Assembly (NCBI GenBank): GCA_947488085.1
Contig: CANKYI010000001.1
Span: forward strand, 2,551,928-2,615,927
DNA from: an uncultured Erythrobacter sp.
Lineage (GTDB): Bacteria; Pseudomonadota; Alphaproteobacteria; Sphingomonadales; Sphingomonadaceae
Reading direction: 5' to 3'
DNA length: 64,000 nt
A program made the translations under genes and the position numbers. A model generated the notes under the pieces. The model worked only from the letters and a program-made list of their open reading frames with translations. It did not search any database and was not told the origin of the DNA. How positions within the stretch are numbered: position 1 is the first letter of the stretch; each line of letters starts with the position of its first letter. This document shows positions 59,080 through 64,000 of the stretch, in pieces.

Positions 59080-60141
59080 ATGACGCACTCGTTCCGGCTC
59101 TTCGACCTTTTCAAACCCGCCATTTTCGCTCTCGATTCGGAAACTGGGCATCGCTTCGCGATCACTGCGCTAAAGGCGCTTCCCCAAAAGCGGGCGCAAC
59201 CTTCGCGAACAGGCGTGTTGGCGGTGAATGTGGCTGGCCTCGATTTTCCAAACCCTGTTGGCGTTGCCGCAGGTTTCGACAAAGATGCCGAAGTGCCCGA
59301 CGCGCTCTTGGGGTTGGGCTTCGGCTTTACCGAAGTCGGCTCAATCACGCCCAAAGCACAATCCGGCAATCCCAAACCGCGCTTGTTTCGATTGGTGGAA
59401 GATCAGGCGGTGATCAATCGCATGGGCTTTAACAACGCGGGCGCTGAGGCGGCGCTTACCCGGTTGAACGCGCGGCTTGGCAGGCCGGGGGTGCTTGGCA
59501 TCAATATCGGCGCGAATAAGGATTCTGAGGATCGCGTCGCCGATTACGCACAGATGGCGTCAATCATGGCGCCTCTCGCTAGCTATTTAGCGGTCAATGT
59601 CTCCAGCCCCAACACGCCGGGCCTGCGGGCTTTGCAGGATGAAGGCGCACTGACAGACCTGATCGATCAAGTGATCGCAGCCCGCGATACTACCGCACCA
59701 GAAAAGGCGCCGCCGATATTCCTTAAAGTCGCACCCGATCTGGAGCTCGCCGATATCGATGCGATTGCCCGGATCGCGATCGACAAGAAACTGGGCGCGC
59801 TGATTGTGTCCAACACCACGATATCACGCCCCACGCTGCGTTCGCGCCATGCCGGCGAACAAGGCGGCCTATCGGGCGCACCGCTAAAAGCCCTCGCGAC
59901 ACAGCGCATCCGCGACTTCGCAAAGGCAACAGGCGGCGCGGTCCCCTTGATCGGTGTGGGCGGCATTGCCAGCGCTGACCATGCGTGGGAACGTATTCGC
60001 GCAGGCGCATCATTGGTGCAGCTTTACTCCGCCATGGTCTATCACGGCCCCGGCTTAGGCGCACAAATCGTAAAGGGATTGGAGCGATTAATGGCGCGCG
60101 ATGGCTTCACCAGCATTGCAGAGGCGGTGGGAAGCGAATAG
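59080..60141 (+). CDS. pyrD: Quinone-dependent dihydroorotate dehydrogenase (class 2)
   Basis: A 353-residue FMN enzyme of pyrimidine synthesis at the inner membrane. N-terminal helices (membrane association) are followed by N-P-V-G-V-A-A-G-F-D-K-D, N-R-M-G-F-N-N-A-G, and N-V-S-S-P-N-T-P-G-L-R with the catalytic Ser of class 2. I-V-S-N-T-T-I and ..LIGVGGI close the barrel. Normal length. ggt follows 10 bp later on the same strand. Confidence 0.96.
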   Translation: MTHSFRLFDLFKPAIFALDSETGHRFAITALKALPQKRAQPSRTGVLAVNVAGLDFPNPVGVAAGFDKDAEVPDALLGLGFGFTEVGSITPKAQSGNPKPRLFRLVEDQAVINRMGFNNAGAEAALTRLNARLGRPGVLGINIGANKDSEDRVADYAQMASIMAPLASYLAVNVSSPNTPGLRALQDEGALTDLIDQVIAARDTTAPEKAPPIFLKVAPDLELADIDAIARIAIDKKLGALIVSNTTISRPTLRSRHAGEQGGLSGAPLKALATQRIRDFAKATGGAVPLIGVGGIASADHAWERIRAGASLVQLYSAMVYHGPGLGAQIVKGLERLMARDGFTSIAEAVGSE

Positions 60142-60151
60142 CGAGGTGCGC

Positions 60152-61867
60152 ATGTTGAAAGCGCTCACTTTTCTATCGCCCATCGCTCTGCTGCTGACCG
60201 GCTGCACAACCTATTCCGCACCTCTGGTTAGCGCGACAGAAACCGCCCCAACTCCTCTTGAAGGCGCGGTTAGCTCTGCTGATCCGCGTGCAACGGCCGC
60301 TGGCGAAGCGATATTGGCAAAGGGTGGATCAGCCAGCGACGCAGCGATCGCGGTGATGCTGGCACTGACTGTCGTAGAGCCGCAAAGTTCCGGCATCGGC
60401 GGCGGCGGCTTTATGGTCCATGCAGGCTCAGATGGCCTGATCACTTTGGATGGGCGCGAGACCGCTCCGGCGAGCGCCACGGGCACGCGCTTCCTTGATA
60501 GTGAAGGTGAACGGCTGCCATTTGAAACGCGCGTCACGACCGGTCTCAGTGTCGGAGTACCTGGCAATATCGCGCTCGCGGCCGAAGCCCATCAGCGATA
60601 CGGAAAGCTCGAATGGGCGGAGCTTTTCGAACCCGCCATTGCGCTTGCTCGCGACGGGTTCCTGGTTAATCGCCGCCTGCATGGATCGCTCTCAGACCGC
60701 AAAGAGCGCGCGGCAAAGACTGAGGCAGCACGAGCGATCTTCTTCGGCGACGATGGCGAGCCGTTGCCCGTGGGTGCGCGCATCACTATCCCCGATTTGG
60801 CCGATACGTTTGAACAAATTGCCGCTCAGGGTTCGAGCGCGTTCTATGATGCGAATGCCGACGCATTGGCGTCCTATGTCGCACAGGAAACCCCCCGAGA
60901 TGGTGCGATGACGCCCCAAGATATTCGCGGATACGAGGCCAAAGCACGCGATGCGGTCTGCGCGCCATACCGAACCTACAAAATATGCGGCATGGGTCCA
61001 CCCAGTTCTGGCGGGGTCGCGGTTGCACAGATGCTCGCCCAATTGGAACGCTTCGATATCGCCGCGCTTGGGCCAGAGAGCATCGAGTTTTGGCACCTTT
61101 TTCTAGAATCGCAGCGGATCGCTTATGCTGATCGTGAGCTTTATATCGGTGACGCAGATTTTGTTGCCGTCCCGGTCGCAGGACTGGTCGACCCTGCGTA
61201 CATCGCCACCCGCAGCGCACTGATCAACCCGACCTCGGCGCTCCAAAGCGTTGAAGCCGGCACACCTCCCGGCGCTCCTCTTGCACGCGCGGATGGCGAC
61301 GAACCGCCCGAGAACGGTACGACGCATTTCTCCGTGGTCGATAGCGACGGCAATGCAGTCAGCTACACCTCCACTGTCGAAGGCGCATTTGGATCGGGCC
61401 TGCATTGGGGTGGGTTCTATCTCAACAACGAACTCACCGATTTCAGCTCTTCGCCAGAACGCAGCGGAGTGATGGTGGCCAACCGGGTCGAAGGGGGGAA
61501 GCGTCCCCGTTCTTCTATGGCACCAACCATCGTTTTTGATGAAGATGGCGAAGTGGTGCTGGTAATTGGAGCCGCGGGTGGGCCCACAATCCCGGTTCAG
61601 GTCGCCCGCTCCATTATCGGAGTGGTGGATTTTGACATGAGTGCTCAAGATGCGCTGGGACTGCCGCTCTTAATGGCGTTCGGCACGACTGTCATCACCG
61701 AAGAGGGCAGCGTGGTTGCTGGCATGGCGCAGGATTTGGAAGCGATGGGCCACGGTTCTGTCCGATTGCTGTCCCCGCGCGGTAAGGCGAACGCGCTCTT
61801 GCGGACCGAAAATGGTTGGGAATCTGCCGGTGATCCGCGCGTCGCCGAATTGCTTGTATACGAATAA
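60152..61867 (+). CDS. ggt: Gamma-glutamyltransferase
   Basis: A 571-residue periplasmic enzyme made as an autoprocessing precursor, acting on glutathione and other gamma-glutamyl compounds. A lipoprotein signal (L-T-G-C) is followed by G-I-G-G-G-G-F-M-V-H and the cleavage site in N-G-T-T-H-F-S-V-V-D (nucleophile Thr390). The small subunit shows ..RPRSSMAPTIVF. ATG 60152 is chosen because the upstream frame lies inside pyrD. Confidence 0.94.
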   Translation: MLKALTFLSPIALLLTGCTTYSAPLVSATETAPTPLEGAVSSADPRATAAGEAILAKGGSASDAAIAVMLALTVVEPQSSGIGGGGFMVHAGSDGLITLDGRETAPASATGTRFLDSEGERLPFETRVTTGLSVGVPGNIALAAEAHQRYGKLEWAELFEPAIALARDGFLVNRRLHGSLSDRKERAAKTEAARAIFFGDDGEPLPVGARITIPDLADTFEQIAAQGSSAFYDANADALASYVAQETPRDGAMTPQDIRGYEAKARDAVCAPYRTYKICGMGPPSSGGVAVAQMLAQLERFDIAALGPESIEFWHLFLESQRIAYADRELYIGDADFVAVPVAGLVDPAYIATRSALINPTSALQSVEAGTPPGAPLARADGDEPPENGTTHFSVVDSDGNAVSYTSTVEGAFGSGLHWGGFYLNNELTDFSSSPERSGVMVANRVEGGKRPRSSMAPTIVFDEDGEVVLVIGAAGGPTIPVQVARSIIGVVDFDMSAQDALGLPLLMAFGTTVITEEGSVVAGMAQDLEAMGHGSVRLLSPRGKANALLRTENGWESAGDPRVAELLVYE

Positions 61868-62027
61868 GTATCTGGCAAAATTGACTTTTCGACCATCGCC
61901 ATAGATGTGTGAGCGCCAACAATGCTTGCCGCTACGGCAATCAGCGCTTATTTTGGCATCTGGAAACACTGAATACGCGCTCGCCAGAGGTTGAAAACAA
62001 CCCGGCGCCTCGCGGGAAGAGGAGCTT

Positions 62028-63881
62028 TTGTCCGTGCACGCCCCCACATTGCCGCCTGTTGCAGATCCGACCGATGATCCCATCCTTCAGGACCTCGACA
62101 GCGCCAAGAACTTGGTCGAATTGTTCTTCAAACGTGCCGATGAAAAGGGCGATGCACCTTTCCTCGGCCGCAAAGAGGATGGCGAATGGCGCACGCAAAG
62201 CTGGCGCGAAGTGGCTCAGCAGATCAGCTTACTCGCCGAAAGCCTGCGTCGGATTGGCCTGAATGAAGGTGACCGGGTTGCGCTGGTATCGGAGAACCGG
62301 CCCGAATGGTGCATCGCTGATATCGCGATCATGGCAGCGGGCTGTATCTCGGTTCCGACCTACATCACCAACACCGAACGCGATCACGCGCATATTCTCG
62401 ATAATTCCGGCGCACGTGCCGTGATCGTATCGAATGCAAAGCTGTTATCCCCTCTGGTCGGGGCCATCGGTCGGACCGGGATCGTCGATCACGTCATCGG
62501 GATTGAGGATTTGCAGCGGCAACAAGCGGGCAGCTTTGAATATCACAATTGGGACGCTCTGGTCGCTGGCGATGCCGATGCCGCGCGCCAAGCGGTCGAA
62601 GCGCGCATTGGCGAAATCAACCGCGACGATACAGCCTGCCTAATCTACACCAGCGGCACGGGCGGCGCCCCGCGCGGAGTGAAACAGCACCATGGGTCGA
62701 TCCTGTGCAACGCGGCGGGTGCAGCCGAAATCCTGATCAATGATTTTGGCATTGAGAATGAGCGCTTCCTGTCCTTCCTGCCCCTGAGCCACGCCTATGA
62801 ACACACTGGCGGTCAATACCTGCCCATAGCGGTCGGAGCGGAGATCTTTTATTCGCAAGGGCTGGACAAGCTCGCATCGAATATCGAGGAAACTCGGCCC
62901 ACAATCATGGTGGTGGTCCCGCGACTATTTGAAGTGTTGCGCACGCGGATCATCAAACAGGTCAGCAAACAGGGCCGCATTGCCAATTTCATGATGGATA
63001 ACGCGCTCAAGATCAGCGAACATTCCGAAGAAGGGAAAAAGCGTAAGCGCGACCGGCCGCTCGACTTCCTGATTGAAAGGACCCTGCGCCCCAAGATTCG
63101 CCAGAAATTCGGTGGACGGATCAAGGCGATGGTCTCTGGCGGCGCACCGCTTAACCCTGAGGTTGGGAATTTCTTCGACGCCATGGGGCTGACGATGCTG
63201 CAAGGCTATGGCCAGACAGAAGCCGGGCCTGTGATGAGCTGCAACCGTCCGGCAGCAGGCCTGAAGATGGATACGGTCGGTCCGCCCATGCGCGGGGTCG
63301 AGATCAAAATCGCTGATGATGGCGAGATTTTGTGCCGGGGCGAGCTGGTGATGCACGGCTATTGGCAAAACGACGCGGAAACCGCGCGCACCATCGTGGA
63401 TGGCTGGCTGCATACAGGCGATATCGGCCATCTTGATGAAAGAGGCCGGATCGTCATCACCGACCGCAAGAAAGACATGATCGTCAATGACAAGGGCGAC
63501 AATGTGGCCCCGCAAAAGATCGAAGGCATGCTGACCCTGCAACCCGAAATCGCACAAGCGATGGTGAGCGGTGACAAGCGGCCTTATGTCGTCGGCCTTA
63601 TCGTGCCTGATGCGGAATGGGCGCTCGAATGGGCGCGGGCGAATGATGAGAAATTCGACCTTAAACGCTTGCAGGAATTGCCAGCGTTTAAGAATGCCGT
63701 TCGCGGCGCTCTCGATCGGACTAACAAAGACCTGTCCGTGACCGAAAAAGTGCGCCAGTTCACCTTTGCGGATGAGGCGTTCTCAATCGAGAACGAGGAA
63801 ATGACGCCGAGCATGAAGATCCGTCGCCACAAAATCCGCGACCGCTATCAAGCGCAGATTGATGGACTTTATCGGAGTTGA
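62028..63881 (+). CDS. Long-chain acyl-CoA synthetase (AMP-forming)
   Basis: A 617-residue adenylating enzyme. The phosphate loop I-Y-T-S-G-T-G-G-A-P-R-G is at about 206-217, with Y-G-Q-T-E-A-G-P as the adenine site, G-W-L-H-T-G-D-I-G as the Asp motif and ..DRKKDMIVNDKGDNV before the C-terminal domain. TTG 62028 is the listed start; GTG 62034, nine bases after GGAG, is as likely. It activates fatty acids for beta-oxidation or lipid synthesis. The chain-length preference is not readable. Confidence 0.93.
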   Translation: MSVHAPTLPPVADPTDDPILQDLDSAKNLVELFFKRADEKGDAPFLGRKEDGEWRTQSWREVAQQISLLAESLRRIGLNEGDRVALVSENRPEWCIADIAIMAAGCISVPTYITNTERDHAHILDNSGARAVIVSNAKLLSPLVGAIGRTGIVDHVIGIEDLQRQQAGSFEYHNWDALVAGDADAARQAVEARIGEINRDDTACLIYTSGTGGAPRGVKQHHGSILCNAAGAAEILINDFGIENERFLSFLPLSHAYEHTGGQYLPIAVGAEIFYSQGLDKLASNIEETRPTIMVVVPRLFEVLRTRIIKQVSKQGRIANFMMDNALKISEHSEEGKKRKRDRPLDFLIERTLRPKIRQKFGGRIKAMVSGGAPLNPEVGNFFDAMGLTMLQGYGQTEAGPVMSCNRPAAGLKMDTVGPPMRGVEIKIADDGEILCRGELVMHGYWQNDAETARTIVDGWLHTGDIGHLDERGRIVITDRKKDMIVNDKGDNVAPQKIEGMLTLQPEIAQAMVSGDKRPYVVGLIVPDAEWALEWARANDEKFDLKRLQELPAFKNAVRGALDRTNKDLSVTEKVRQFTFADEAFSIENEEMTPSMKIRRHKIRDRYQAQIDGLYRS

Positions 63882-63891
63882 GGTGAGCGGC

Positions 63892-64000
63892 TCAAGCCGC
63901 CTCAACATCTTCCACGAATTCGGGATAGAAGCACGGCGCTTTGTCTGACCATCCCGGCGCGGTTGCGGCCGCCTCACTGAGCGATTGCAGCAGCACTTTG
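63892..64000 (-). CDS. C-terminal end of an unidentified protein, cut by the window edge
   Basis: On the minus strand a frame is open from the edge to a TGA at 63894-63892, giving 35 residues that end ..FYPEFVEDVEAA. The converging position, 10 bp from the acyl-CoA synthetase stop, and the composition fit a real gene end. Too short to name. Confidence 0.5.
   Translation of the reverse strand, partial: KVLLQSLSEAAATAPGWSDKAPCFYPEFVEDVEAA

Overview
The window looks like a chromosome segment of a Sphingomonadales alphaproteobacterium, probably Erythrobacteraceae. This is inferred from gene content and protein style, not from a database search. It has two parts that meet at a tRNA-Arg(CCG) gene near 23.5 kb.

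Part 1 (about 1-23.46 kb) is the right-hand portion of an integrative conjugative element (ICE) whose left end and integrase lie outside the window. After a poorly coding stretch and a DUF736 gene comes a regulatory block: an orphan gene, a small XRE repressor, a divergent DUF2285 gene, and a DUF6499/DUF2285 gene pair that only makes sense if joined by a +1 ribosomal frameshift. The order matches the QseC-QseM-FseA circuit known from Mesorhizobium ICEMlSymR7A. An excisionase-like HTH gene (RdfS-like) then heads a run of DUF2840, TraF peptidase, lytic transglycosylase, a possible oriT, a DUF3363 relaxase, the TraG coupling protein, an RHH protein, the full trbBCDEJ-K(alt)-LFGI type IV secretion operon and DUF2274. 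The cargo beyond it is less GC-rich: two LysR regulators, three NTF2-like genes and a small ABM-like gene, with a perfect LysR-type palindrome in the divergent promoter.

The junction (23.3-23.75 kb) is unusual. The intact tRNA-Arg gene is flanked on both sides by paired CGTAAGCA repeats spaced exactly 11 bp, inverted between the two sides, like arm-type integrase sites. A 45-bp copy of the 5' part of the tRNA lies 134 bp further on.

Part 2 (23.9-64 kb) is ordinary core chromosome. It holds MmcB, a fatty acid hydroxylase family protein, DUF2141, a large acidic PAS protein, an App1-type phosphatase, a hydrolase, an envelope group (M48 protease, DsbA-like protein, M48 protease), a LytS/LytTR two-component pair, nadC, RNase T2, tadA, rpmB, an M23 peptidase, xseA and purD with overlapping divergent start codons, a NADAR protein, adenosine kinase, and an EI24 protein. 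It continues with a ten-gene suf operon in which every junction overlaps, a DUF885 peptidase-like lipoprotein, an AraC regulator, pyrD, ggt and an acyl-CoA synthetase. No rRNA genes, CRISPR arrays or insertion sequences were seen.
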